This document shows positions 20,665-29,784 of a DNA stretch of 64,000 nucleotides, piece after piece. Numbering within the stretch: position 1 is the first letter of the stretch; each line of letters begins with the position of its first letter. The stretch is from Mycobacterium sp. 852002-10029_SCH5224772 (lineage in GTDB: Bacteria; Actinomycetota; Actinomycetes; Mycobacteriales; Mycobacteriaceae): the NCBI RefSeq assembly GCF_001667315.1, contig NZ_LZHT01000029.1, positions 1 through 64,000 of the forward strand. The letters are read 5' to 3'. Under the pieces are notes generated by a model. That model did not search any database. It was not told the origin of the DNA and was given only the letters and a program-made list of their open reading frames with translations. Position numbers and translations under genes: made by a program.

Positions 20665-22860
20665 ATGAGCCAAGCCGACCAACTCGCTCGGACGCACCTG
20701 GCGCCCGATCCTGCCGATCTGTCGCGCCTGGTCGCTGGCACGCACCACAACCCGCACAACATTCTGGGAGCTCACGAATACGGCGACCACACCGTCATTC
20801 GGGCGTACCGGCCACACGCGGCCGAAGTCGTCGCGCTCGTCGGCGAGGACCGCTTCCCGATGCAGCATATCGAATCCGGCCTGTTCGCCGTGGTGCTGCC
20901 GTTCACCAACCTGATCGACTACCGGCTACGGATCACCTATGAGGGTGCCGACCCGTACGTCGTCGCCGACGCTTACCGCTTCTTGCCCACCCTGGGCGAG
21001 GTTGATCTTCATCTGTTCGCCGAAGGCCGCCACGAGCGGCTTTGGGAAGTCCTTGGCGCCCATCCTCGCTCGTTCACCACGGCCGACGGCGTCGTGAACG
21101 GGGTGTCGTTTGCGGTGTGGGCGCCCAACGCCAAGGGCGTCACCCTGATCGGTGAGTTCAACGGCTGGACCGGGAACGAAGCCCCGATGCGGGTGTTGGG
21201 CTCCACAGGTGTGTGGGAGCTGTTTTGGCCCGGCTTCCCGCTCGAGGGCCTCTACAAGTTCCGCGTCCACGGCGCCGACGGCGTCGTAACCGAGCGCGCC
21301 GACCCCATGGCCTTTGCCACCGAGGTGCCGCCGCACACGGCCTCCCGGGTGACCCGCAGCAGGTACACCTGGGAAGACGCCGACTGGATGACACAGCGCG
21401 CCGGGCGCAACCCGGTGTTCGAGCCGATGAGCACCTACGAGGTGCACCTGGGTTCATGGCGGCCCGGGCTCAACTACCGTCAGTTGGCCCGCGAGCTGAC
21501 GGATTACGTCGCGGAGCACGGATTCACCCACGTCGAACTGCTGCCCGTGGCCGAGCATCCGTTCGCCGGGTCCTGGGGATACCAGGTCACGTCGTACTAC
21601 GCCCCGACGTCGCGATTCGGCACACCCGACGAATTCCGGGCCTTGGTCGACGCGCTGCACCAAGCCGGTATCGGCGTGCTCGTGGACTGGGTGCCGGCGC
21701 ACTTCCCGAAGGACGCGTGGGCGCTGGCACGCTTCGACGGCACCCCGCTCTATGAACATTCCGACCCTCAGCGCGGCGAGCAACTCGACTGGGGCACTTA
21801 CGTTTTCGACTTCGGCCGCCGTGAGGTGCGCAACTTCCTGGTGGCCAACGCCCTGTTCTGGCTCGAAGAGTTCCACATCGACGGCCTACGGGTGGACGCG
21901 GTGGCGTCCATGTTGTACCTGGACTACTCGCGGCCCGAAGGTGGCTGGACACCCAACATCTACGGCGGTCGAGAAAACCTCGAAGCGGTGCAGTTCCTGC
22001 AGGAGCTGAACGCCACGGCCCACAAGGCCGCCCCGGGCATCGTCACCATCGCCGAGGAGTCGACCTCGTGGCCCGGGGTTACCCGACCGACAAACCTTGG
22101 CGGCCTGGGCTTCTCGATGAAGTGGAACATGGGCTGGATGCATGACACGCTCGACTACATCAGCCGCGATCCGATCTATCGCAGCTACCACCACCACGAG
22201 ATGACGTTCTCGATGCTCTACGCGTTCAGCGAGAATTACGTGCTGCCGATCAGCCATGACGAGGTGGTCCACGGCAAGGGAACGCTGTGGGGACGGATGC
22301 CGGGCAACAATCACATCAAAGCCGCGGGGCTGCGCAGCCTGCTGGCCTACCAGTGGGCGCACCCGGGCAAGCAATTGTTGTTCATGGGCCAGGAATTCGG
22401 CCAGCGCGCCGAGTGGTCCGAAGAGCGCGGCCTGGATTGGTGGCAGCTCGACGAGCAGGGATTCTCCAACGGGATCCTGCGCATGGTGCGCGACATCAAC
22501 GACGTCTACCGCAGCCACCCCGCGCTGTGGAGCCAAGACACCGTTCCCGATGGCTACTCCTGGATCGACGCCAACGACTCGGGCAACAACGTCTTGAGCT
22601 TCCTGCGTTACGGCAAGGACGGCTCGGTGATGGCGTGCGTGTTCAATTTCGCCGGCGCCGAGCATGGCGGATACCGGCTGGGCCTGCCGTCGGCCGGCCG
22701 CTGGCGCGAGGTGCTCAACACCGACGCAACCATCTACAACGGTTCGGGAATCGGCAACATGGGCGGTGTCGACGCCACCGACGACCCGTGGCATGGGCGA
22801 CCGGCCTCGGCGGTGCTGGTGTTGCCGCCCACGTCGGCTCTGTGGCTGGAACCCGAGTAG
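20665..22860 (+). CDS. glgB: 1,4-alpha-glucan branching enzyme
   Basis: GH13_9 enzyme that puts alpha-1,6 branches into glycogen and methylglucose-type glucans. It has an N-terminal CBM48-like domain ([20 protein letters not shown]), the nucleophile Asp in [16 protein letters not shown], the Glu in TIAEESTSW and the transition-state Asp in [14 protein letters not shown] 20665 is chosen because GGAGGTGAAAGG precedes it; this gives 731 aa, the M. tuberculosis length. It follows glgE by 35 nt. PE_PGRS24, which follows glgB in H37Rv, is absent. Confidence 0.96.
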   Translation: MSQADQLARTHLAPDPADLSRLVAGTHHNPHNILGAHEYGDHTVIRAYRPHAAEVVALVGEDRFPMQHIESGLFAVVLPFTNLIDYRLRITYEGADPYVVADAYRFLPTLGEVDLHLFAEGRHERLWEVLGAHPRSFTTADGVVNGVSFAVWAPNAKGVTLIGEFNGWTGNEAPMRVLGSTGVWELFWPGFPLEGLYKFRVHGADGVVTERADPMAFATEVPPHTASRVTRSRYTWEDADWMTQRAGRNPVFEPMSTYEVHLGSWRPGLNYRQLARELTDYVAEHGFTHVELLPVAEHPFAGSWGYQVTSYYAPTSRFGTPDEFRALVDALHQAGIGVLVDWVPAHFPKDAWALARFDGTPLYEHSDPQRGEQLDWGTYVFDFGRREVRNFLVANALFWLEEFHIDGLRVDAVASMLYLDYSRPEGGWTPNIYGGRENLEAVQFLQELNATAHKAAPGIVTIAEESTSWPGVTRPTNLGGLGFSMKWNMGWMHDTLDYISRDPIYRSYHHHEMTFSMLYAFSENYVLPISHDEVVHGKGTLWGRMPGNNHIKAAGLRSLLAYQWAHPGKQLLFMGQEFGQRAEWSEERGLDWWQLDEQGFSNGILRMVRDINDVYRSHPALWSQDTVPDGYSWIDANDSGNNVLSFLRYGKDGSVMACVFNFAGAEHGGYRLGLPSAGRWREVLNTDATIYNGSGIGNMGGVDATDDPWHGRPASAVLVLPPTSALWLEPE

Positions 22861-22875
22861 GGCTGATTACCGCGC

Positions 22876-22932
22876 CGAACGTGGACTCGTTGCGCGGTTT
22901 CGGCGCTGTGCGCCCCGACAACTCGACGTTCG
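22876..22932. repeat. Imperfect palindromic element between convergent genes
   Basis: The arms CGAACGTGGACTCGTTG and CAACTCGACGTTCG are imperfectly complementary and enclose a GC-rich centre. It fills the 88-nt gap between the convergent glgB and thioredoxin genes. It resembles dispersed mycobacterial intergenic palindromes and could act as a terminator, but there is no T-run. Confidence 0.4.
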
Positions 22933-22948
22933 TGGAGCTGAATTCGCG

Positions 22949-23866
22949 TCAGTAGAGCGCGTTGGCGAGGTTGCGCCGTCCGACGACGACCTCCGGGTCG
23001 GCCGGGTCGAAAAGTTCGAACAGCTCGACCAGGCGAGTGCGCACCAGGGCGCGGTCGTCGCCGGATGTGCTGCGCACCAAGGCAATCAGGCGCTCAAACG
23101 CGGCGGCGACCTCCTGGTTGAGGATTTGCACGTCGGCGGCCGCGAGGGCGGCTTCGATGTCGCCCGGCGCGGCGTCGGCCACAGCGATGGCGTCCGGGCG
23201 TTGCGCGGTCGCGCGCGTCAGGAAGTCGATTTGCCGGATCGCGCCCTTGGCCTCCACGCTGGCCGGATTGGCGTCCAGGATCGACTGATACGACGCCTTG
23301 GCGGCCTCGAAGTCGCCGTCCTCCAGCTGCTGGCGGGCCGCGGCCAGCTCGGGGTCGACGACATCGGGCTCCGCGGAACCCGTTGCGCCCCTGAGCTTCC
23401 CGGCTGTCGCGGAAAGGATTTGGTCCAGCCAGCCGCGCAACTGCTCGGGGGGCTGCACGCCTTGGAAACTCGAGATCGGCTGCCCGGCCGCGAGCGCCAC
23501 CACGGTCGGGACCGCATCGACACCGAAGATCTGCGCGACCCTTGGCGCGACATCGACGTTGACGGTCGCCAGCGACCACTTGCCGTTGTCCTGGCCGGAC
23601 AGCACGGACAGCGTGTCGAGGAGCTGGACGCATGCGTCGCTGCGCGGCGACCACAGCAGCACGACGACCGGCACTTCCTCAGACCGGAGCAGAACCTCGG
23701 CTTCGAAGTTGGCCTCGGTGACCGTGGTGATGCCGGCACCGCCGTCGGCGGGCGCCGGCGGTGGTCCCCCGGCAGCGCCGCCTGCCGGCTGGGCGCGCTG
23801 CTTGAGACCGGACAGATCGACAGCACCGGTCAGTGCGGGGCCGATGGGGGGTCGCGGACGCGTCAC
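22949..23866 (-). CDS. CnoX-like thioredoxin-fold/TPR protein (Rv1324-like)
   Basis: A 305-aa protein with a thioredoxin-like domain (about residues 45-155) followed by TPR-like helices (about 165-300). The active-site position reads WSPRSDACVQL: the tryptophan is there but the canonical CGPC is replaced, leaving one cysteine. The cis-proline loop appears as VDAVPTVVAL. This layout matches CnoX/YbbN chaperedoxins, which hold unfolding proteins rather than reduce disulfides. The N-terminal 40 residues are Pro/Ala/Gly-rich. No signal peptide. The following 183 nt to fadA4 contain no gene. Confidence 0.88.
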   Translation of the reverse strand: MTRPRPPIGPALTGAVDLSGLKQRAQPAGGAAGGPPPAPADGGAGITTVTEANFEAEVLLRSEEVPVVVLLWSPRSDACVQLLDTLSVLSGQDNGKWSLATVNVDVAPRVAQIFGVDAVPTVVALAAGQPISSFQGVQPPEQLRGWLDQILSATAGKLRGATGSAEPDVVDPELAAARQQLEDGDFEAAKASYQSILDANPASVEAKGAIRQIDFLTRATAQRPDAIAVADAAPGDIEAALAAADVQILNQEVAAAFERLIALVRSTSGDDRALVRTRLVELFELFDPADPEVVVGRRNLANALY

Positions 23867-24049
23867 GCCGTCAAGTTTGTCATGCGCGAGGGCTACCGCT
23901 CCACCCGGTGGTTGCAGTGCTCAGGCGTGCGGTCGGCGAGGCCAAAAACCACTTCAAAAAAAGGGCGTGATCGGCCGATATGACGAAGATCACACTAGTT
24001 CCCCCCGTTTCCCTCCCCAGCAACGTCGCGGGGAAGGCCCAATCGCTGG

Positions 24050-25231
24050 CTAACTTGCCCGCAGGATCAGGGCGTCACCCTGTCCGCCGGCCCCGCACAG
24101 CGCGGCGACGGCGTACCCGGAGCCCTTCCGGGCCAGTTCGAGGGCCGCATGCAGCGTGATTCGCGCTCCCGACATCCCGATGGGATGCCCGACGGCGATC
24201 GCACCGCCGTTGACGTTGACGATGTCGGGATTCAGGCCGAGTTCGCGGGTCGAGGCCAGCGCCACCGCCGCAAACGCCTCGTTGATCTCGACGACATCGA
24301 GTTGGTCTACGGAGATGCCCTCGCGGTCGATCGCCTTCTTGATCGCGTTGGCCGGCTGCGACTGCAGGGTGGAGTCCGGCCCGGCCACCACGCCGTGCGC
24401 ACCGATCTCGGCCAGCCAGCTCAGCCCCAGCTCCTGCGCCTTGGCTTTGCTCATCACCACCACCGCGGCCGCGCCGTCGGAGATCTGGGAGGCCGAACCC
24501 GCGGTGATGGTGCCATCCCGGCGAAATGCCGGCTTGAGGCCGGCCAGCGACTCCCCGGTGGTGTTGGCGCGGATGCCTTCGTCCTCGGTGAACTGAAGCG
24601 GATCACCCTTGCGCTGCGGGATTTGGACCGGCACCACCTCGTCGGTGAAGACGCCGTCCTTCCACGCCGCGGCCGCCTTCCGATGCGAACCCGCAGCGAA
24701 CTCGTCCTGCTCCTGGCGGGTGAATTTGTCGACGTCGTTGCGCTGCTCGGTGAGCGCGCCCATCGGCTGGTCGGTGAACACGTCGTGCAGACCGTCGTAG
24801 GCCATGTGGTCCAAGACCGTGACGTCGCCGTACTTGTAGCCCGACCGGCTGTCCATCAGCAGGTGGGGCGCCTTCGACATGGACTCCTGACCGCCGGCCA
24901 CCACCACATCGAACTCCCCGGCGCGAATGAGCTGGTCAGCCAGCGCGATGGAGTCGATACCGGACAAACACATCTTGTTGATCGTCAGCGACGGCACATC
25001 CCAGCCGATGCCGGCCGCCACGGCCGCCTGGCGCGCCGGCATCTGACCGGCCCCGGCCGTCAGCACCTGGCCCATGATCACGTAGTCGACCGCCGACGCA
25101 GGCACGTTCGCCTTCTCCAGCGCGCCGGCGATCGCGATGGCACCCAGATCGCTGCCCGAAAAATCCTTCAGCGAACCCATCAGCTTGCCGATGGGGGTCC
25201 GTGCTCCAGCAACGATCACCGACGTCGTCAT
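24050..25231 (-). CDS. fadA4: Acetyl-CoA acetyltransferase (FadA4-type thiolase)
   Basis: Condenses or cleaves acetoacetyl-CoA. The acyl-accepting Cys is C88 in [10 protein letters not shown]; the histidine is in [16 protein letters not shown]; the second Cys sits in [12 protein letters not shown]. 393 aa versus 389 in M. tuberculosis. ATG 25231 has GAGGAGA 6 nt upstream. It is divergent from the methylmalonyl-CoA epimerase, which links it to acyl-CoA and propionate metabolism. Confidence 0.95.
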   Translation of the reverse strand: MTTSVIVAGARTPIGKLMGSLKDFSGSDLGAIAIAGALEKANVPASAVDYVIMGQVLTAGAGQMPARQAAVAAGIGWDVPSLTINKMCLSGIDSIALADQLIRAGEFDVVVAGGQESMSKAPHLLMDSRSGYKYGDVTVLDHMAYDGLHDVFTDQPMGALTEQRNDVDKFTRQEQDEFAAGSHRKAAAAWKDGVFTDEVVPVQIPQRKGDPLQFTEDEGIRANTTGESLAGLKPAFRRDGTITAGSASQISDGAAAVVVMSKAKAQELGLSWLAEIGAHGVVAGPDSTLQSQPANAIKKAIDREGISVDQLDVVEINEAFAAVALASTRELGLNPDIVNVNGGAIAVGHPIGMSGARITLHAALELARKGSGYAVAALCGAGGQGDALILRAS

Positions 25232-25322
25232 GATTCTCTCCTCAGGCCTACTAGCGCGCCCTGGATGGCCCTTTCGACCTCCCGGAGAAGCGCAATCTTT
25301 GCCGTCAGGTTACCGTTATGTG

Positions 25323-25787
25323 ATGACGACCGATCAAGTTGACGCCCGTCAGATCCTGGCCACCTCGCTGGTAACGGCGATCGATCACGTCGGCATCGCG
25401 GTCGCCGACCTGGACGCCGCCATCACCTGGTACCACGACCACCTCGGCATGATCCTGGTGCACGAGGAAGTCAACGAGGAGCAGGGAATCCGCGAGGCCA
25501 TGCTGGCAGTGCGGGGTGCCCCGGCGGGCACCGCACAGATCCAGTTGATGGCCCCGATCGACGACTCCTCGACGATCGCGAAGTTCCTCGACAAGCGCGG
25601 ACCGGGCATCCAGCAGATGGCCGTTCGGGTCAGCGACCTCGACACCATGGTCGAGCGGCTGCGCGAGCAGGGCGTGCGGTTGATCTACGAGGCACCGCGT
25701 CGCGGCACGGCAAACTCCCGGATCAACTTCATCCACCCCAAGGACGGCGGCGGAGTTCTGATCGAGCTCGTCGAACCGGCCGCCTGA
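25323..25787 (+). CDS. mce: Methylmalonyl-CoA epimerase
   Basis: VOC-fold enzyme that interconverts R- and S-methylmalonyl-CoA for the propionyl-CoA/B12 route. Metal ligands fit H22 in IDHVGIAV, Q in AQIQLMAP and E149 in VLIELVEP; NFIHPKDGGGVL is also typical. 154 aa. ATG 25323 follows TACCGT by 6 nt, so leaderless. The H37Rv counterpart is Rv1322A. A cobalamin adenosyltransferase (43125-43700) in the same window supplies the cofactor of the partner mutase. Confidence 0.93.
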   Translation: MTTDQVDARQILATSLVTAIDHVGIAVADLDAAITWYHDHLGMILVHEEVNEEQGIREAMLAVRGAPAGTAQIQLMAPIDDSSTIAKFLDKRGPGIQQMAVRVSDLDTMVERLREQGVRLIYEAPRRGTANSRINFIHPKDGGGVLIELVEPAA

Positions 25788-25797
25788 GAGCCGACAC

Positions 25798-26106
25798 TCA
25801 AGACCACCTCCTGGTGGGACCGCGGGTTGCGCGGTGCGCCCAGCACGGCGTGTGCCAATGCCGGCGGTCCTCGACGTGACCCGCGCCGCCCCCGAACGCC
25901 GATTCGATCGGCCACACCACCAGATGTGCTGAGCCGGAGCGGATTTCGTGATCACACCCGGGGCACCGATAGGTCTTGACCGCACGGGCCGCCGCAACGG
26001 GACGAACCTCGTACTTGTGGCCGTCGGGCCCGACCTCTACCCGGCGCAGCGCCGGCGGCGGCGCTGACGGCCGCTGGCGACGTGGCGGTGTGCGGCGCCG
26101 AGGCAT
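25798..26106 (-). CDS. Small CxxC/HxxxC protein (Rv1322-like), function unknown
   Basis: A 102-aa basic protein. The N-terminal 25 residues are Pro/Arg-rich (MPRRRTPPRRQRPSAPPPAL). The core has YRCPGCDHEIRSGSAHLVVWP and ends with HWHTPCWAHR, so CPGC plus H/C could bind one zinc ion. Conserved among actinobacteria, sometimes labelled ATP/GTP-binding without evidence. It sits 23 nt downstream of nucS on the same strand and is probably cotranscribed, which hints at a nucleic-acid role; this is inference. Confidence 0.75.
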   Translation of the reverse strand: MPRRRTPPRRQRPSAPPPALRRVEVGPDGHKYEVRPVAAARAVKTYRCPGCDHEIRSGSAHLVVWPIESAFGGGAGHVEDRRHWHTPCWAHRATRGPTRRWS

Positions 26107-26129
26107 GCGATCAGTCTAGTGACGAGCCT

Positions 26130-26810
26130 TCAAAACAGCCGGTACTCGTCGCTGTCCATGCCGCGCATCTTGTCGTAATCTAGTGTCACACAACGGATCC
26201 CACGATCGACGGCGAGGGTGCGCGCCTGCGGCTTGATTTGCTGAGCCGCGAAGATCCCTTGCACCGGCGCCAGCAGGCTGTCGCGGTTGAGCAGCTCGAG
26301 GTAGCGCGTGAGCTGCTCAACACCGTCGATCTCGCCGCGCCGCTTGATTTCCACCGCCACCGAGCCACCGCGTTCGTCACGGCACAGTAGATCGACGGGC
26401 CCGATGGCGGTCATGTACTCGCGGCGTACCAGGCTGTACCCCTCGCCCAACAGTTGCACGTGCTCGGCAAGCAGCGCCTGCAGGTGCGCTTCGACACCGT
26501 CCTTGACCAGCCCCGGGTCGACGCCGAGATCATGGCTGGAGTCGTGCTCGATCTCCTCGACGGTGATGCGCAGTTGTTCGCCCGCCTTGTTCTCGACGAC
26601 CCACACCGGCGCCGGATCGCCGGCCTGTTCGCTCAGCCAGCAGGGCGGGCTCATCCAGTTCAGCGGTTTGTAGGCACGGTCGTCGGCATGCACGCTGACC
26701 GATCCATCTGCCTTGAACAGCAACAGCCTGCGCGCGGAGGGCAGGTGCGCGGTGAGCCGGCCGACATAGTCAACGGTGCACTGAGCGATCACTAGACGCA
26801 CCCGACTCAC
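26130..26810 (-). CDS. nucS: NucS/EndoMS mismatch-specific endonuclease
   Basis: The core of the MutS/MutL-independent mismatch repair of actinobacteria. The C-terminal PD-(D/E)xK nuclease is visible as [23 protein letters not shown] (active residues D, E and K), and the protein ends [10 protein letters not shown], a likely beta-clamp contact. GTG 26810 ([10 protein letters not shown]) gives 226 aa, as in M. tuberculosis; longer readings extend into the divergent cyclase promoter. Only 36 nt separate it from the cyclase start. Confidence 0.96.
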   Translation of the reverse strand: MSRVRLVIAQCTVDYVGRLTAHLPSARRLLLFKADGSVSVHADDRAYKPLNWMSPPCWLSEQAGDPAPVWVVENKAGEQLRITVEEIEHDSSHDLGVDPGLVKDGVEAHLQALLAEHVQLLGEGYSLVRREYMTAIGPVDLLCRDERGGSVAVEIKRRGEIDGVEQLTRYLELLNRDSLLAPVQGIFAAQQIKPQARTLAVDRGIRCVTLDYDKMRGMDSDEYRLF

Positions 26811-26846
26811 CTTAGAGCGTGGCCGACAAATTAGGCTGACGCCACC

Positions 26847-28472
26847 ATGTCGGCCAAGCAGTCCGTGGCACAGCGAATCGGCGGGGTGCTCGAGCGGGTC
26901 ACCCGTCAGAGCGGCCGTCTGCCAGAGACGCCGGCGTATGGCTCCCTGCTGCTCGGGCGGGTGGCGGAAAGCCAGAGCCGGCGCCGGGTACGCATCCAAA
27001 TCATCATGACGGTGCTGGTGCTGGGAGCGAACCTGATCGGGGCCGCCGTCGCCCTGCTATTGGTGACGGTCGCCATTCCGGTGCCGAGCGTGTTCGACGA
27101 CGCGCCGGCGTGGATCACATTCGGCGTCGCACCGGCCTACATCGTGGCGGCCTCGGCATGGGGCACGTATTGGATCACCCGCCGGACCGTAATCGCCCTG
27201 CGCTGGGCGATCGAGGAGCGCAAGCCCACTCGAGAGGACGAGCGCAACACCTTTGTCGCCCCGTGGCGCATCGCCGTTGTCGACCTCGTCTTATGGGGCA
27301 TCGGGACGGTGCTGCTGACGACGCTGTACGGCATGGTCAACACACAGTTCATCCCGCGGTTCCTTCTCGTCGTGAGCTTCAGCGGGGTGGTGGTCGCCAC
27401 CGCTAGCTACCTACTCGCCGAGTTCGCGCTGCGTCCCGTCGCCGCGCAGGCGCTCGAGGCCGGGCCACCGCCACGACGGTTGGCGGCGGGCATCATGGGC
27501 CGGACGATGGTGGTCTGGTTTCTGGGTTCGGCCGTGCCCGTCATCGGGATCATGATGCTGGCCTTTTTCGAGCTCGTGTTGCGCAATCTGACCCAGACCC
27601 AGTTCGCGGTGGGCGTACTGATCGTGTCGATGGTCCCGTTGGTCTTCGGGTGCACCCTGATGTGGATCCTGGCCTGGCTCACTGCGACACCGGTGCGGGT
27701 GGTCCGTGCCGCGCTGGCCCGCGTCGAGCGGGGCGATCTGCGCGGGGACCTCGTGGTGTTCGACGGCACCGAACTCGGTGAGCTGCAACGTGGCTTCAAC
27801 ACGATGGTCGACGGTCTGCGGGAGCGCGAACGTGTCCGTGATCTGTTCGGTCGCCACGTCGGACGTGAGGTCGCGCTGGCCGCGGAACGCGAGCGGCCGA
27901 AGCTGGGCGGCGAAGAACGCCATGTGGCCGTCGTGTTCATCGATATCGTCGGGTCGACACAGCTGGTGACGAGCCGACCTCCGGCGGAAGTCGTTGCGGT
28001 GCTGAACCGTTTCTTCGCGATCGTCGTCGAGGAGGTGGATCGCTACTGCGGGCTGGTCAACAAATTCGAAGGCGATGCATCGCTGGCCATCTTCGGGGCG
28101 CCGAACCGCCTGGATAGTCCCGAAGATGCAGCCCTGGCCGCCGCGCGGTGTATTGCCGAGCGGCTGGCCGACGAAATGTCCGACCTCGAGGCCGGCATCG
28201 GCGTGGCGGCAGGCCAAGTCGTCGCCGGAAACGTCGGCGCCAAAGAACGATTCGAGTACACCGTGATCGGTGCGCCGGTCAACGAGGCTGCCCGGCTGTG
28301 CGAACTGGCCAAGTCACACACCAACCGTCTGCTTGCGACCGCCGACGCCGTCGAGGGTGCAAGCGAAAACGAGCGGGCGCGTTGGTCAATGGGCGACACC
28401 GTCACCCTGCGCGGGCACGAGCGCCCTACCCGTTTGGCGTCACTCGGCGACGTCGCTCCACCCGCTCAGTAG
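26847..28472 (+). CDS. Membrane class III adenylate cyclase with HAMP domain (Rv1318c-1320c type)
   Basis: 541 aa: about six membrane helices (residues 50-280), a HAMP segment ([19 protein letters not shown] to DGLRERERV, about 280-330) and a class III cyclase domain (about 350-525). Catalytic features look intact: metal Asp in VFIDIVGST, substrate Lys in NKFEGDAS and N/R in PVNEAARL. H37Rv has three tandem paralogs here (Rv1318c, Rv1319c, Rv1320c); this window has one. Near-leaderless: TAGGCT ends 9 nt before ATG. Product is expected to be cAMP; the sensed signal is unknown. Confidence 0.93.
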   Translation: MSAKQSVAQRIGGVLERVTRQSGRLPETPAYGSLLLGRVAESQSRRRVRIQIIMTVLVLGANLIGAAVALLLVTVAIPVPSVFDDAPAWITFGVAPAYIVAASAWGTYWITRRTVIALRWAIEERKPTREDERNTFVAPWRIAVVDLVLWGIGTVLLTTLYGMVNTQFIPRFLLVVSFSGVVVATASYLLAEFALRPVAAQALEAGPPPRRLAAGIMGRTMVVWFLGSAVPVIGIMMLAFFELVLRNLTQTQFAVGVLIVSMVPLVFGCTLMWILAWLTATPVRVVRAALARVERGDLRGDLVVFDGTELGELQRGFNTMVDGLRERERVRDLFGRHVGREVALAAERERPKLGGEERHVAVVFIDIVGSTQLVTSRPPAEVVAVLNRFFAIVVEEVDRYCGLVNKFEGDASLAIFGAPNRLDSPEDAALAAARCIAERLADEMSDLEAGIGVAAGQVVAGNVGAKERFEYTVIGAPVNEAARLCELAKSHTNRLLATADAVEGASENERARWSMGDTVTLRGHERPTRLASLGDVAPPAQ

Positions 28473-28484
28473 GTTTCGGCGGGC

Positions 28485-29558
28485 TCAGACCGCCACCTGG
28501 CGGTGGCGACTTTGGTTGCCGCCGCACCGTTTGGCTTCATACATCGCGGTGTCGGCCTGGGCAACCAATTGATGGAACGCGTGCTCGGCATAGTCCGAGA
28601 CGACGCTGCGCAGCGCCAGGGTAGCGATTCCGACGCTGGCGGTCACCGAGGCGTTCATCTCGGCTATCGCGTCACAGAGGTCTCCGCCCCACTTCGGCAG
28701 CTGTTCCGCGGAAACAATGTCGGCGACCAAGAATTCCTCCCCACCGACGCGGCCGACGATGGCGGTCTCACCACTAGCGGTCGTCAGGGTGCCGGCCACC
28801 TCGATGAGCGCCTCATCGCCGGCGGCGTGCCCGCGGGTGTCGTTGAGCTCCTTGAAGCGGTCCAGATCAACCATCGCGACCGCCAGAAACATGTGATGGG
28901 CGCCGGCGAGCATCCGACCGACTATCGCCCGGTCGCAGGCTCGGCGGTTCAGCAAACCGGTCAGCGGGTCGCGGTTGGCCCGCGAGAGGTCCACCCAGAG
29001 GGCGCGCACCACGACCTGGATGGCGAGCGGAACGACCACGTTGAGTTCCAGAACCAGAAAGTATCCGGTGAAGGCCAGCACCGCCTGCCCGGTGGCGGCG
29101 AGGCGCACCGCTTGCCAGGCGCCGATCGCGCTGGCCACGCAGAAGTTCAGCGCCATGAGCCTGGAGGTGTGGAAGAAGGCGATGTAGCCGCCGGTCACCG
29201 ACAGCGCCGAGCATGCCATCAGCCCGACCAGCGGCTGGGGCTGCCACAGGCAGCCTCCGCCAATGGATACGCAGCCGGTCATGATGTAAAAAATGGACTG
29301 GCGCCGAGTGGGCCACCCACTCAACCACAGCGCCGTCATCACCATCCCGATCACGGCGGCCAGAACCGAAACCGTCAGCGCCACATGCGGATACAACGGG
29401 ACCGGTCCCCACAACACGTTGACGGGCACCAGGACCAATGAGGCCGCCACAACGGCCAACACCCTGCGGGTGTTGGTGCTCAGCCCGTGGGCTTGCAAAT
29501 AGCCTGTCAGCCAATCGAAGTGGTCGTCCTGCCCCCACCACGTCGCCAGCCGCTTCAT
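28485..29558 (-). CDS. Membrane GGDEF-domain diguanylate cyclase
   Basis: About 357 aa from ATG 29558, preceded by AAAGG 7 nt upstream (a GTG at 29582 would add 8 residues). The N-terminal half has five to six hydrophobic helices without a recognised sensor domain. The C-terminal half is a GGDEF domain: DPLTGLLNRRA, DLDRFKELNDTRGHAAGD and active-site GRVGGEEFLV. There is no RxxD before it, so product inhibition at an I-site is unlikely. No counterpart exists at this place in H37Rv. Convergent with the adenylate cyclase (12 nt apart), so cAMP and c-di-GMP enzymes face each other. Confidence 0.9.
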   Translation of the reverse strand: MKRLATWWGQDDHFDWLTGYLQAHGLSTNTRRVLAVVAASLVLVPVNVLWGPVPLYPHVALTVSVLAAVIGMVMTALWLSGWPTRRQSIFYIMTGCVSIGGGCLWQPQPLVGLMACSALSVTGGYIAFFHTSRLMALNFCVASAIGAWQAVRLAATGQAVLAFTGYFLVLELNVVVPLAIQVVVRALWVDLSRANRDPLTGLLNRRACDRAIVGRMLAGAHHMFLAVAMVDLDRFKELNDTRGHAAGDEALIEVAGTLTTASGETAIVGRVGGEEFLVADIVSAEQLPKWGGDLCDAIAEMNASVTASVGIATLALRSVVSDYAEHAFHQLVAQADTAMYEAKRCGGNQSRHRQVAV

Positions 29559-29754
29559 CAGTTCGCCTTTCCCCGAACTCACTCACCCCGTCGGGTCACA
29601 CCGCCAGAGCCGGCGAGTTGGGTCACAGTAAATACCATCGCGTGCTGCACGTGCCTCGAATCGACAAGAAAGCCGGATGTATGGTCAGGCCGGCCCACTG
29701 CGATGCGTCGTCGCGCGTACGCGCGTCCACGACGATGTCGCTTTTCCGCTAGTT

Positions 29755-29784
29755 TTGTCGGCGCGAGGGTGTAAGTCTGGAAGC
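29755..29784 (+). promoter_or_regulatory. Candidate DNA-damage (RecA-NDp/PafBC-like) promoter of alkA
   Basis: TTGTCGGCG (29755-29763), 8 nt, then TAAGTC(T) (29772-29778). This resembles the mycobacterial LexA-independent damage promoter TTGTCRGTG-N8-TANNNT, with one mismatch in each element. The -10 is 7 nt before the GTG start, giving a leaderless message. A perfect 12-bp palindrome GCGCGTACGCGC lies about 45 nt upstream. Confidence 0.4.
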
